Positions 10,920 through 22,548 of a DNA stretch of 64,000 bases are shown piece after piece (position 1 is the first letter of the stretch; the number at the start of each line of letters is the position of its first letter). The notes beneath the pieces were generated by a model. The model was not told the DNA's origin. It made no database searches and saw only the letters and a list, made by a program, of their open reading frames with translations. A program made the translations under genes and the position numbers. The stretch is from Epiperipatus broadwayi. Lineage: Eukaryota; Onychophora; Udeonychophora; Euonychophora; Peripatidae. The DNA lies in NCBI GenBank assembly GCA_028023455.1, contig JAQFVV010000030.1:3116501-3180500 (forward strand), in the 5' to 3' direction.

Positions 10920-13720
10920 TTTGACATATTTTACTAAATAGATTTTTCCATTTTTAATAATGACATTGGCATTTTTTATATGTTGATTATTTTTTTACAT
11001 CTTTTACTAAACAGGTTTTTTGTTCTCTAGCTAAAAGCCACATGCTTGATCCATAATCCACATTTTGTTCCAAATTTAAAAAAATAAAATAAGTAAAAAA
11101 CATAATTTTTAAAAAGATATTATTGTATATAAAAATATTTAATTCTTAATAAATTTAACAGGATTGTCCAAAAAATAATATGAAAACTTTTGAAAAAAAA
11201 ATTAAAAATTTTAAATTTATGAAATAAATATTTTTGTTTTAAGATTTTATTTAATTACTGTTTCAAAAATTATTTTTTAAAATATTAATCTGTTTGTTTT
11301 AGCATGTATTTTATTCTCTGGATGTATTTTTTAGAAATAAATAAACAAAACATATAAGGTATTTACCAAATAAATTAAATGATTAAAACCATATTTTCAA
11401 ATTTTTCTTCCAAAAGTGCTGGGGAAAAATGTCTTCTAATTTACAAATTTTATTTTATGGAATTATGGCAGTGAGGTAATATTTATCTTGCGTAAAAACA
11501 TCCCTTACCCAGATGGCAAGGGTGGGGAGAGAATTTGAAGTTTTTCATATTAAGTACAAAGATTATAATATTTCCAGACCAATATTGATTTATCCTGGTT
11601 TAGTCTTATAAGAAAAATGAAGTTTTTTATATTTGTTTATAAATGAAATAAATCTTTTTATGAAACTCTTAAAGTTAGCTATCTTAAGCTAAACATAAAG
11701 ATATGAGTTTTGTAGTATGTCTTTCAATATATGATTTATAGTCTGAAAATAAGTGTACATAGCAATTTTAATGAGTATACCCCCTTCCCCAACTTTAATC
11801 ATAATGAGCACTTTTAAAATTATTTAAAATTTTTGCTCTCATTTTTTTAAAATCTTAATTTTATTTATCAATAAAATATTCATCTGTATTTATTTCCAAC
11901 ATATAATTATAAATAAAATACCTTCGTCACAAAATTTATTTCTTCATCAGGTTAAGACTGACTATATATCAGCTTGAATTTACCAATAAAATAAATGGGA
12001 TAAGTTCATATTACGATATATTTCTGTTTTCTATATATTATCTAGTTATTTTTTTTAGATAAAATTAAGAACCAAATATGAAATAAAACAAATGAAGAAT
12101 TAAAAACTTGAATTATAATGACAATATATGTGACATAGAATCAATAAATTTTTAAGTTGTATTTCGATTAAAATTGAATACTAATTAAATGTACTATATG
12201 CAACAAAGAGTTCTCACAATAAAAGAGACAAATCTGAGTGGTTTAGTGGAATAGTAGATTGATGGACTCAAAGTTAAATGGCCTAGGACCAAAACTCAAT
12301 CTATCATTTCTTATGCTCATATATTCCCTTGCCTCCAGAGTGACAAATGATTCAATTATTGTCATGTGGGGTACAGTGCAATAGTAGAGTGATGAATTCA
12401 AAATTTGAATCAAAGCTCAATTTTATCACTTCTAGTGTTCAAATATCACAAGATCTTTTGTGTTGAATCTTTTCTTGATGTTTAATATATTGACAGTGTT
12501 AAAAAATATTTTGAATGGAATTAATAAAATGTGTGAACTTCATTTTTATTGTCTGTTGTTTTTTTCTAAATCATTAAGAATGTTTGGCACATTCTATAAA
12601 TATGCTCTTTAGCTCAGTAATTGAAATACTGAAGGACTATATAAGATTAAGTTTATTTATTGTTACCTAAAAATTAATTTGTTAGTATTTTTTACATTCT
12701 TATAATTATTATATCATCTTAGTTTTTAGATCATTGAATTGTTTTCCAAATTCAATTGTATTAAATTAAGTTTGTGTATTGTTGTGTTGCCAAAATATTT
12801 ATGAGACACTTACTAAATTTTAAACATAGCATGAGCACAAAAATGTAATGATCACAAAGCCAGGAGTTTCAACCAAAAGAGAACATACTATGTAAGCTTA
12901 AACCATGTATTGATATGTTGGAATATGAAATTAGCAATAATCTATAATCGAGAAACCATCATAAGATTTATATAGTAGTTTAGTGGATTCTTTTGTGTAA
13001 TTATGAAAATAAAATCTTTCAATTAATTTGACATTTTATGCTTTACACTTGCCAAATTAAACTAACAAATAAATATGTAGTAACAATTCAGAAAATGTGA
13101 TGTTTGAGCATTAAAATGGTATAATGAGTGCAACAGTTCCACTCAATTGACTGAACTAAGTTTTTTAAACAAAAAAAACTTTACACAGCCAAAAATTGAT
13201 CTATGAAATTTTAGCTCTTTAGTCCACCATTCTAACTTTGTTCTAAGCCACATAAAATTTGTACTCTGCTGACTAAAAACATGCATAATTTTAGGAGTAA
13301 AGTACATATTTAAAATAAAGTTGTAAACTTAATATTTGTTGCAAATTTCTAATATTTTTCTATAGACATGGTAGGTAGTTAATGTAAAATACCTTTATTG
13401 TGTATGTGTTTGGAAAAAATTAAAACTATATTTTTAATGGGTTTTAGTTTTTTTTTAATATAATACAGTTATTATTATTTAACACATATAAAAGATCATT
13501 TACTTTTGCAGACTCATAGGAAATCTAAAATTATTACTTGAAAATAACTTTTAGACATGACAAATCTGTTTCTGCTAAAAATTATGGATATCAAAAATTA
13601 AAATAATGTTGATTATAATCAAATGTTTTAAATAAATTGTTCATCTTGTTAGTATTTTAATATATATAAAAATGAAACTGAACTCTTGAATTTAATAGTC
13701 ATTAGCTGGGTTCTTCATTA
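10920..13720. other. AT-rich stretch; possible duplicated tRNA-like segment at 12237-12470
   Basis: Most of this stretch is plain AT-rich sequence. Two related segments lie about 130 bases apart: GTGGTTTAGTGGAATAGTAG at 12239 and GTGGGGTACAGTGCAATAG near 12366, each followed by GATGGACTC or GATGAATTC and AAACTCAAT or AAGCTCAAT. The first part resembles a tRNA A box; the B box is poor. A related, decayed minus-strand segment may lie at 13190-13250. I treat them as possible old SINE copies. Confidence 0.3.
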
Positions 13721-13904
13721 TCAATATAGTTAAGTTAAACCACTAAACATCACATGATCATCATTTCTTATGCTTGCACATAACTATCATTAAAACATGC
13801 AAAATTCTCCATACAGTAATGTTACTCAGTACCAGCTAGAGTAATCAATGGATGCCAGAAGGCTTGTGCTTAAAATCCCCATCTAGTGCCTACTCATCCA
13901 ATAT

Positions 13905-13946
13905 CCCTAGACTAGTTTCTGGCTTGTGGCCTTCATCAGTGAAGAA
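13905..13946 (-). ncRNA. Hammerhead ribozyme motif, B2 left arm
   Basis: On the minus strand: CTGATGA, AGGC-CACA-AGCCA region, GAAAC, TA, GTC. Stem I (TTCTTCA with TAGGGA) has one C-A mismatch. Core bases are intact. Positions 10.1 and 11.1 are both A, an unusual unpaired base of stem II shared by the whole B family. Confidence 0.7.
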
Positions 13947-14043
13947 CCTTGGATCTGAGAGCACTGCACATACACACAGATCTTAGGATCCCATAGATCT
14001 TAGAAATCCTAAGATCTATGTGCAGTGCTCTCAGATCCAAGGC

Positions 14044-14085
14044 TCCTCACTGATGAAGGCCACAAGCTGGAAACTAGTCTGGAGA
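14044..14085 (+). ncRNA. Hammerhead ribozyme motif, B2 right arm
   Basis: TCCTCA, CTGATGA (14050-14056), stem II GGC..GCT, GAAA, the ACTAGT stem III, GTC with predicted cut after 14079, then TGGAGA. One mismatch in stem I; core bases intact. Confidence 0.7.
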
Positions 14086-14214
14086 TATTGAATGAGTAGG
14101 CACTAGCTGACAATTTTATGCACAAGCCTTCTGGAATCCATTGATTACTCTGTTTGGCACAGGGTGGCACTACTGTATGGAGAGTTTTTGCCTGTTTTAG
14201 TTATAGTTAAGTTA

Positions 14215-15955
14215 TTGGGTTATTTTACAACCATGAAAAAAGAATTCAAAATCTATTTACTCTTATAAATTGTCTTGTTATTTTGTAATAATGTTTGATT
14301 TGTTATAAAATATTTTTGGACATCAACCATCAATTGATGTTCGTTTACTAACTACTCAAAAGCTTACTTAATTAAACTATTTGACAGAAACAATATTTTA
14401 AGAAAAAAAGTCGGCATAAAAAGATCATTTTACAAATTTTCTAATATTAACAACAGTGCATTCAAAAACAGTGGAATAAATGAGAAATTTCTAATTCAAA
14501 AATAGAAACATATAATAGTAATAGATATATTAAGTGATTGACACTACAAAGATAAGTAAAAAAAAAAACATAATACAGAAAAATATAGTAAATAATGTAT
14601 AATCAACTTTAAAAAAATAAGTTTTTTGAACATCAGTTTAAAACTTTGGTACTTGACTACTAATCCTGCAATGTAGGGCGATAAGGGAGATAGGACCTTT
14701 TCACACCCACAATCAATGTGTGATTTCACGATGACGTCATATTGAAAAAATTGTCCTCCGACGGTGATGTCGCAGTTGACGTCATATTGGACATTTTTAT
14801 TTTGGGATAGAGAGGAGAATTTAAAGGATATATCTTTAAAAATAAATTTTTTTGACTAAGATTTATTTAATATGATTTAGACTTCCTCCATTCTAGAATC
14901 AATTTTACATAAGCCTAAGCAATTACTTTATTTCCACATTCAGAGACTCAACAATCATACAAAATCCGTTTTTCTAAACAGTAAATAAGAATTTCATGAA
15001 GAATATAAACATGTACATATGTTTCCCATTGTTATTCTACATAAATACTCTAACTAATATAAAAAAGATTACTCAGAAAACTTGAAATAAATATATTTAA
15101 ATTGTAATAAAAGAATGTATGGACGTATGTGTATGATAAAAATATAATTTTGCTGAATAGTATAAACTATTTCATAATACTATTACATAAAATAATATAT
15201 ATTATATTCACAGACAGATTAATAACATGAATAAATAATAAAAGTCAAATGTGATAAGCACTATTTCTTCTAGATCTATGGATTTATCTCTAACACAAAC
15301 ATCTGAAAAATTGTAGTTATTATGGCTTCCAATATCAGCTTAGCTTCTTATATATATATATATTGACTTCATACACTATTCTGATATTTCTTGAAATTTA
15401 ATTAAGACATTTAGAATGAAATCTAATTTAGCCTTTTAATTATTTTATATAATTATTTGCAATGTTGTGGAAGAGGATTTTTTAATTAATGAAGAAATTT
15501 ATTTTGTCTTAACTGATTAATCTACTTTAAGATCTTGAGTTTATAAATTTTTGACAACACTATTTTTTGGCCGTCCATTCTATTTTAAGAGACAAATAAT
15601 TAACTTTAATTCCTTCCCAATTTATATTGCAGCTATCTAAATTAAACTGAACATATATATATATTGAACTTCGTCTCTACACATAGCAGCAACCAAGAGA
15701 CATTACAATTTGTTTTTATACTACTAATTTATTTTCTGACAAGAAAACACTACATTATCAAAAAATTTTAAAAATGGCTTAAGGTTAAACAAAAAAAAAC
15801 AGTCATTGTTATATATTGCTTTTTTAATCTTTCGCATTGACTTTTTTCATAAAAAAAATAGTGAACATGGAATGAATTATATGTACAATATTTCTGCTAT
15901 AAAAAAATGATGCGAGACAAGTAAAATTCCAAAATCCTTTTCATTGTTTCTTACT
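14215..15955. other. AT-rich stretch, nothing recognised
   Basis: No family signature. A short, less AT-rich piece at 14640-14800 contains TGACGTCATATTG twice (near 14731 and 14777), a direct repeat of a CRE-like TGACGTCA octamer. Confidence 0.5.
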
Positions 15956-15965
15956 TAGAAAAGGC

Positions 15966-16255
15966 TAATGGGCTTGGATTGAAAACATTAAGGTGTTTTC
16001 AGTTCAAGACTCATAGTTTTGTAGTTAAGTGGAGATAAAAGGTGGCTGCTGGAGAGTTGCATTAGATCCTAAGATCTAGATGCAGTGCTCTCAGATCCAA
16101 GGCTCCTCACTGACGAAGGCCACAAGCCAGAAACTAGTCTGGGGATATTGGATGAGTAGGTCTAGATGGGGTTTTTATGCACAAGCCTTCTGGCATCCAT
16201 TGATTACTCTAGCTTGCTGTGTGTGGCAAAATGTGTAGTGAGTTTTGCCTGTTTT
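15966..16255 (+). mobile_element. Family B unit, single orientation (B3)
   Basis: This copy is one plus-strand unit, not a palindrome. It starts inside the family sequence (CTAATGGGCTTGG), so it is 5' truncated, and runs through AGATCT (16072), the hammerhead, and the 3' end GTTTTGCCTGTTTTA. The 7 bp AAAAGGC repeats at 15959-15965 and 16256-16262 as a possible target duplication. It shows that the basic unit is a directional sequence with a fixed 3' end. Confidence 0.75.
16104..16145 (+). ncRNA. Hammerhead ribozyme, B3, best copy of family B
   Basis: Stem I 16104-16109 (TCCTCA) pairs with 16140-16145 (TGGGGA) over six positions, one of them G-U. CTGACGA is 16110-16116; C at position 7 is permitted. 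Stem II is GGC-CACAA-GCC with an A-A mismatch at its base. GAAA is 16130-16133. Stem III is ACTAGT, two pairs with a two-base loop. The cleavage triplet GTC ends at 16139. Confidence 0.85.
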
Positions 16256-17020
16256 AAAAGGCATTTATTTGAAAATGTAACAAAAAGTCATCTATTATTA
16301 TTGTTTGTTTTTCAGGGAAGGTATACTTACTTTTTAATATAAAGCAAATATAGGGTTTCTACAAACTTCTTGAAATTATAATTATATTCAGAACCAAAAA
16401 AACTATTGAGTTTAGTACTTTGGGTATGTATATGTCGATCATGATTTCCAAAAGCATCTTCCAAAAGCAATGTAGGATATAATTATCTACATTTCTATTG
16501 GGAATCATAAAAAAGGCTTTATTTCTGTTTATATATAATTATTAAAAGCTATTTTTTGATTTAAAATGTATTATTAAAAGGCTAGATGAATATTTTTTAA
16601 TGCTACTATTTTAGAAAAATTGACATATTTTTTTATTACATTAGTTTAAATTTTTTAAAATGACATTTGTCTTAAAATTTTGAAGTATAATATTGATTTA
16701 AATGAATTTTCTTTTTCTCTCTTTTTATCTCTGTATTTTTTTATTATTATATTTATGTATTTATTGATATTTTCATTTAAAGTGAAATAATTCATATAAA
16801 TAACTATATTATATATTTATAAGGAGAGTTGCTATTGTTTTATTAAACTATGTGATTGTGTTTCAGGTTTAGCACAGATGATGATTCAATAATTTACAAG
16901 TTGAATAACATGTCATATGAGCATTACATTAATCTTTAATGCTATTGTAGCTATTGATTTTTAGTGAAATATTTATTAAAATTTTGCATTATCAAATGGT
17001 ATTGGAACTTTTATTGTTAA

Positions 17021-17206
17021 ACCATTAAAACATCACATGACTATCATCATTTCATATATTTTCACAAAACAATAGCAACTTTTTTCATACAGTAATACAA
17101 GTCATAGTAATCAATGAAGGCTAGAATAAATCTTTTAGCAATCATTGATTATTATGGCTTGCACTAGGTGGTACTATTGTATAGAGAATGTTGCAACTAT
17201 TTTAAT
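17021..17206. mobile_element. Family B head-to-head element, short decayed copy (B4)
   Basis: Left arm ATTAAAACATCACATGAC, right arm ends TAGAGAATGTTGC..ATTTTAATT. Both are outer parts of family B units, and the centre with the ribozyme is absent. More diverged than B1. Confidence 0.55.
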
Positions 17207-17240
17207 TTTTATTATTCACTAGTTATTTTTATATTGTTTT

Positions 17241-17324
17241 AATGATCAGATATTTTACAGTAATATCTCCACAGTAATAGGAGTTTTAGTGTGGAGATAT
17301 TACCGTAAAATATCTGATCATTAC
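17241..17324. repeat. Perfect small hairpin
   Basis: TAATGATCAGATATTTTAC with AGTAATATCTCCACA after it is repeated in inverted form after a 16-base loop, one base differing. It borders a TATATATA run. A MITE-like foldback without ribozyme. Confidence 0.6.
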
Positions 17325-17710
17325 ATATATATATATATAAACCACACATTTAATTATTTAATTGTTTTAATATAATTACAACACCTTTTGTAATGGACAA
17401 TAGTTATGTTACTATACCTGTGAGATATATGACATAACTTATTAATAACAAAATATTATTAGAAATGAAAAAAATATTAATATACATGAACTGAAACATT
17501 ATTTGTCATAAATACTTATCTTTTAGAGTAGTATAATAAAAAATAATCCCTGTATTCATTTTAAGATTCATAAACATAAGGTAAACTAGATAATCATTAT
17601 TGAGCCCTTCAAACTTATATGAGTTTTTAATTAGGTTAATTATAAGTATATAAATATTATTTGGAATTGATATAATATATATTAATTCTAATATTCTTAT
17701 GAATAAATGA

Positions 17711-17860
17711 TGAATTCATAGTATTATTTCCAGGAGGTTCTGTGTAATAAAAATATAATAGCTAAATATCTGATGTTTCACTACAATAACAAGTACTTTC
17801 CTCAGAGCTTTTTCTTTCTCAGATCACAAAAAGCTCCCGAAAATAATACTGTGAATTCAT
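17711..17860. mobile_element. Family H foldback element (H1)
   Basis: Ends TGAATTCATAGTATTATTTC and the complement around 17838-17860. The interior TAGCTAAATATCTGATG..CCTCAGAGC matches 36962-37130. On the minus strand 17769-17809 reads CTGAGGA..GAAAC ATC in hammerhead order, but stem I has only two sound pairs in this copy. Confidence 0.55.
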
Positions 17861-18278
17861 ATATATTATAACTGTTGGGGAAGTAACAATGTTTGCACTA
17901 TTTGCCTTACAGGGTGTGACCAGGCCATTTGAACCTGGAAAATTTATATAGTAGGCAGATACTTTTTTGTAAGATTCCATTTTGATTCGACCAATGTGCC
18001 CTGGTCACTAAACTCAAGGAGTAGCTCAGATTTAATGGTATATACTTTTAAACACATTTTTAATAAAGAAAAAAGATAATAAAATAAGCCACTGCCAGTA
18101 ATAATCACACAAACATTTATTTACTTATATATATATATGAAAAACAAAAAACACAAGTTAAAAACTTGCATACGCTTGTATTTATGACTATAGATGGCAT
18201 TATACCAAAAACACCTTCAAGCGTTTGTTTACATAAATGTCAGAGTGAGTATTTCACTATCTCTAACTTAATTTCCAC

Positions 18279-18321
18279 CTTCATATCATGATTTCAAGCT
18301 ATTTGCTATCGTCAGTGAAGA
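18279..18321 (-). ncRNA. Hammerhead ribozyme, family F left arm
   Basis: Minus strand: TCTTCA, CTGACGA, T-AGC-AAATA-GCT-T, GAAA, stem III ATCATGAT, triplet ATA, then TGAAGG. Six stem I pairs including one G-U. The core is intact; a U-U mismatch sits at the base of stem II. Confidence 0.8.
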
Positions 18322-18496
18322 ACAGGATTAAGAAACTAGATCTAAAACACAAACTCTGAGACCCATGTAGCTATCTGGCATGCGATGCTGAGTTTGAAGA
18401 CATTACGTGTCTAAAAGATTCATGCTCGCAAGCTGAATAGAAACTGTATCTTAAACGCTCAGAGTTTGTGTTTTAGATCTAGTTTCTTAATCCTGT

Positions 18497-18540
18497 CCTT
18501 CACTGACGATAGCAAATAGCTTGAAATCATGATATGAAGG
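18497..18540 (+). ncRNA. Hammerhead ribozyme, family F right arm
   Basis: Stem I CCTTCA (18497-18502) pairs perfectly with TGAAGG (18535-18540). CTGACGA is 18503-18509. Stem II AGC..GCT is closed over AAATA with a U-U mismatch at its base. GAAA is 18523-18526. Stem III ATCATGAT gives three pairs with a two-base loop, and the predicted cut follows A18534 (ATA, an allowed NUH triplet). Unrelated to family B by sequence outside the core, so the shared fold is meaningful. Confidence 0.85.
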
Positions 18541-18849
18541 TGGAAATTAAGTTAGAGATAGTGAAATACTCGCTCTGACGTTTATGTAAACAAACGCTTG
18601 AAGGTGTTTTTGGTATAACGCCATCTATAGTCATATATATATATATATAATAAACTTGAGGAATAAATTATTTAACATTGTTTTAGATTTTATTATTATT
18701 ATTTTTAACTGTTTTAATATCTTGATAAGATTGCCCAGATGGATATTTTGTACAATTTAATAATTTGATAAACATAAATATGCTACAGAGATTATGCATT
18801 TATATCCTCAATTCTTTCTTATAACTCCAGGCTACATGTTTGCATCCAA

Positions 18850-20105
18850 ACCAATGCCAGCTTATTGATATACCGATGTGGTCAATGCAAAATGAGAATG
18901 TTAGCATACAAAAAAACCATGCCAACAGGAATGTGCATCTGTAGCATAATATCATTGAAAAAAAGAATGGCCCTCATCCAGTACAGGAATGTGCATCTGT
19001 CTGGTGAGGTAGTCATTTGAAAAATATATATTAGACATGCTCTATAATGGGGAATTGCAGTCTTGGCCACCTAACTATCATCACCCAGAGCATAAGGAGA
19101 TCAGTGATGAAGGGAATACATCTATGTCCATTGGCAATGTGATGACTACACTTTTGGCCATGCAATAAATTGGGTATAGTGCCCTGATGCTAATGTGGTA
19201 CAAGGTAATGAGAATCCACTGCATCTCCCCACATCACATTGACATAAAACACCCATACATACATCCACCAGCACTGATTCAACTACGAGACAAATAGACT
19301 GAAATTAACCTACTTAAACTAACATAATCTTACAAATCTATGCATCCATTTACACTCATTTTTAAATTTAATACAAGTTAATAATTTAGGTAAACAAACA
19401 ACAAAACTATAAAATAAATTATAACTTAAAAGTGAAAAATGGAAGTGATTGATTAGAAAACTTAATACATAAATAAAAAGCTTATTAACTGATTTAGAGT
19501 CCTAGTGCTGGTCAGATAAAAGTTCACTTAGTTATATTTTTTTACAAATTAAACATTTATTGAAGAGATATTTAACAGGTTCAATTGATAAAAGTTCATA
19601 CTTTCCATGGCAGATTTGAAGTCCGTCTTGTCCATGATGCAGTGCACCCATTCACTCAAAGTCCATTTAATATTTCTATCATTTCTGGGAAGACCAGTCT
19701 ATTGTTTTCTGCCTTTCAGTAATCATCAATTTGGGAGCTTGCCTCAGCTGATGCATAACAGGAAATTAATTCGTTACGAGACCCTTATATTTTGGGGTCT
19801 GCAATGCAGTTCAAGAATAAACAGTTACTTCATTTTCTGAGTAAAAAGTTCATAATAATGGGATATTTCCATATTTTATCACTTTTGGCCTCTCTTATCA
19901 GGAACTCTCCAGATTGTTCGCACATGACATCATTTGTTCTTACAGGTCTGGATGTTTTCTTTTCTGGCCTGTGCATAGCTTGGTGCTTGCTTTGGCAAAT
20001 CTGCTTCAGAGTGAAAACACAATCTTTAATTTTTATCTCTTATCTGACTTTTACATTACAATGTGCCCAAGGGCTCATTTGCTTTAGCTTCTATTAACAG
20101 AACAA
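18850..20105 (-). other. Less AT-rich block, possible DNA-transposon relic, not identified
   Basis: The base composition here is more balanced than the flanks, and several frames stay open (18882-19070 minus; 19607-20097 plus). On the minus strand near 19600-19680 a stretch KWTLSEWVHCIMDKTDFKSA recalls the KWTL..W..V.WSDES segment of Tc1/mariner transposases. The rest could not be aligned by eye, and no DDE/DDD triad or inverted termini were located. GTGCATCTGT occurs twice, near 18932 and 18990, within a repeated segment AGGAATGTGCATCTGT. I would not name it. Confidence 0.3.
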
Positions 20106-20429
20106 CCATTTCCATTCACTAAGATTTAATCATGATTTTTAAATTGAAACTAATTAATTTTTCTTTTTCATTACTTTTAAACAAAAAATATTAATCTTTA
20201 GATTTTACTTTTTTTTAAATATTTTTTTAAATAGTTTTCCATCTGTGCGATTATATATAAATATGTTAAAATAATTATTTTAATTTTCTTTTACATTTTT
20301 AATGAATCAATTTTATTTATGATTATTTTTTCCTTTTATTTTATTTACAATTATTTTTTCTTTTATTTTAATTTTAAAATAGCATATGTATACCATTACA
20401 ATATATATATATATTATTGGATTGTTATT

Positions 20430-20905
20430 ATTATAAAGAATAGAAATCAGGATATAATATCCATGTAAATAGAGAGATAACTTTTAATCTTAGATGTTGC
20501 CAAGAAATTATCAATTACTACTAATTGATAATCCCTAAAGCTAACCAAGTTTTCTTATAAATATATAATAGCACTTTTCTTTGAGTTTTTTTGTTAAAGT
20601 AAAACAGGTCCTCTTTTACTTCAAATCCAAGTTCTTATATGGATTTAAATCCAAAAAGCTATTTTTTTTTTATAGATGTGAGTACCTTTCATATTTCACA
20701 CCTATAAAAAAAAATAGCTTTCTGGGTGTAAAGAAAATGAGGACGTCTTTCACTTTGACAAAAAACTCAAACAAAATATTTATTATAGATTAATAAAAAT
20801 GTATTTAGCCTCAGGAATTGTCAGTTAGGAGTAATTACTAATTTCTTGGCAATATCGGAGGTTAAAGGTTTTCATTTCTATTCTTTATTATAATAATAAT
20901 ATGTG
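20430..20905. repeat. Large palindrome, probably from a Penelope-like 3' region (family I)
   Basis: The ends ATTATTATAAAGAATAGAAA and complement (about 20430 and 20900) enclose inverted arms of about 220 bases: TTGCCAAGAAATTA and its complement near 20495 and 20850, AAGCTATTTTTTTTTTATAG and its complement near 20660 and 20705. The CACACCTATAAAAA..TAGC segment in the right arm is also found at the 3' end of the adjacent PLE relic (20998-21012), which suggests head-to-head copies of that element's tail. Confidence 0.6.
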
Positions 20906-22182
20906 GAAATATTTAATTTAATATATACAACTCTCTGGAGAAGTTTAAAATAATATTTACAGAATGTCAAGAAAGGTGATATTCTTTTATATTCTCACAC
21001 CTATAAAAATAGCATGTTTATCTGTTTTAGCACTGATGCAAAGATTTCTCTTGCCTACATAAGATGATTTACAAATGCCATATGAAATTTCATAATCTTC
21101 ATAAGCCTCAAGAGTGGTTGAATCTTTAGTCTTGGTTAAAATGGTACTATTTTTTGATAAATAGTATATGTTGTTTTTATATTGTAGCATTTTAAAATAC
21201 ATTCAATATTGTCTGTAGATATTTTTATAAAAGGAACACTAATTCCAATGGTGTTTCTTCTTTTCGTTTTTTATTTTGATTATTTTGGGCTTGGATTAAG
21301 ATTTGGTGCATAATTTTATTATTATTAACCATTAGCTAATATAACATATTTATATGATTTATTTCTTTGATTCATCTAAAAGATTAATTGCTCTGGTGAA
21401 ACGAGCTTTGTCTACAGGAAAAATTTGAGTGAAAACTGTAGGTATCTGTCTGTATATGTAGATTTTCTGAAAACTGAAAATGATAGATTATTTTGTTTCC
21501 TCATGAAGAGTACATCAAGAAATGGAAATTTCTCTGACTCTGTTTCCATTGTAAATTTAATATGAGGATGGATATTATTTAAATGCAAGAAAAAATGATA
21601 TGATTTATTTTTATCCTGTTGCCATGGTGACAAATGTGTTATCTCTAGATCTAAGCCAAATGAGAAGTTTCAAGGCTGCTGGATCTGAAGCATGAGTTTC
21701 CATTTTTAAATCAGCTGTTTCTCCTGAGATAGGTGAACCCAATGTTTAACTAAAGCAATAATATGGTCTGATAAAATGCAATGTTGAAAAGTGATATTTA
21801 AACCTTGTCAATTAGAGTATTTGTACATAAAGAAACATCAAAGCTGATGAGACTATCATTTGTATTAACTTTTAATTTTTTTAATGGAGAAATATCATTT
21901 AATAAATGGAGTTGTAGATTTGATTAAATCAGATAAATATTTAGCTAAAATATGATTTGGAGATCCTATTTCCCCTACTATTGAACAAAAGATGTTATCT
22001 GCTTTGTGTATTTTTGGTACTCCATAGAATTTTGGATAGATATAAGATTTTTCATGAGAAATTATTTTATTTTTTATGTCTATTTCAATTGGTGATTTAT
22101 TAATAATTGCTTTAGTTATTTTTTTTAAAATAAGTATTATGATCTTTTTTTGATTTTATATAAATTTTAGTATTTAATAAAG

Positions 22183-22548
22183 TAACTTGGGGTCAACATG
22201 GGCATGACAATAATATTGGCATCAGCATGGGATTTGGGAATTCTATCATCAGATTTTCAATGCTATGGATGGCTGAAGAGTTGGAGGTTGGAGTAGATTG
22301 AAGCCTGTTCATTAAAGTGTGAGGATTTGCTATCTTAATATATATCTGAGCACTGATTACATATATGTATGGGAGATGATAATCTGGACCAACTGATGAG
22401 TGTTGGTTTAACACAAAATGCGTGTATTGGTGATTATTTATCTTTTCTGCATGTGTGTGGTCATAGTGTGGGTCTCAAAAGTCTGAGTTCAAATCCCCTA
22501 TATTTACAATTAAGTTCCAGGTATAAGAGTGCTTGGTATTTCAAATTT
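22183..22548 (+). mobile_element. Family A unit, complete single copy (A2)
   Basis: A 366-base directional unit inserted in the PLE relic, bounded by TATTTAATAAAG (22171-22182) and TATTTAGTAAAG (22549-22560), an 11/12 target duplication. The 5' part reads GGCATGACAATAATATTGG; the middle has a short AT microsatellite and the hammerhead (22388-22431). The 3' part has GAGTTCAAATCCCCTATATT, resembling a tRNA B box, and ends GTGCTTGGTATTTCAAATTT. It gives the template for the other A copies at 1421, 27743, 30672, 35795 and 57749. Confidence 0.8.
22388..22431 (+). ncRNA. Hammerhead motif, family A unit A2
   Basis: ACCAA, CTGATGA (22393-22399), stem II GTGTT-GGTTT-AACAC, then AAAA in place of GAAA, ATGCGTAT-like stem III, triplet GTA, and TTGGT closing stem I with five pairs. 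The loss of G12 should inactivate it. Confidence 0.65.

Larger units (their letters stand above)
13738..14201. mobile_element. Family B head-to-head element, long copy (B2)
   Basis: Left terminus CACTAAACATCACATGATC, followed inside by AAAACATGCAAAATTCTCC; the right arm ends in GTTTTTGCCTGTTTTAG. A perfect 13 bp target duplication, TATAGTTAAGTTA, lies at 13725-13737 and 14202-14214. Each arm carries a hammerhead motif pointing outward (13905-13946 minus, 14044-14085 plus). The left arm keeps the full 3' end and the right arm is shorter. No coding sequence. Confidence 0.85.
18185..18633. mobile_element. Family F palindrome with two intact hammerheads (F1)
   Basis: Two arms of about 175 bases (18185-18365, 18455-18633) are almost identical in inverted order, the youngest-looking palindrome in the window. 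The termini read TGACTATAGATGGC and complement. The centre of about 90 bases is not palindromic. AGATCT lies in both arms (18338 and 18475), a short distance 5' of each ribozyme. Hammerheads: 18279-18321 (minus) and 18497-18540 (plus). No longer target duplication was visible; flanks could give a TA. Confidence 0.85.
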
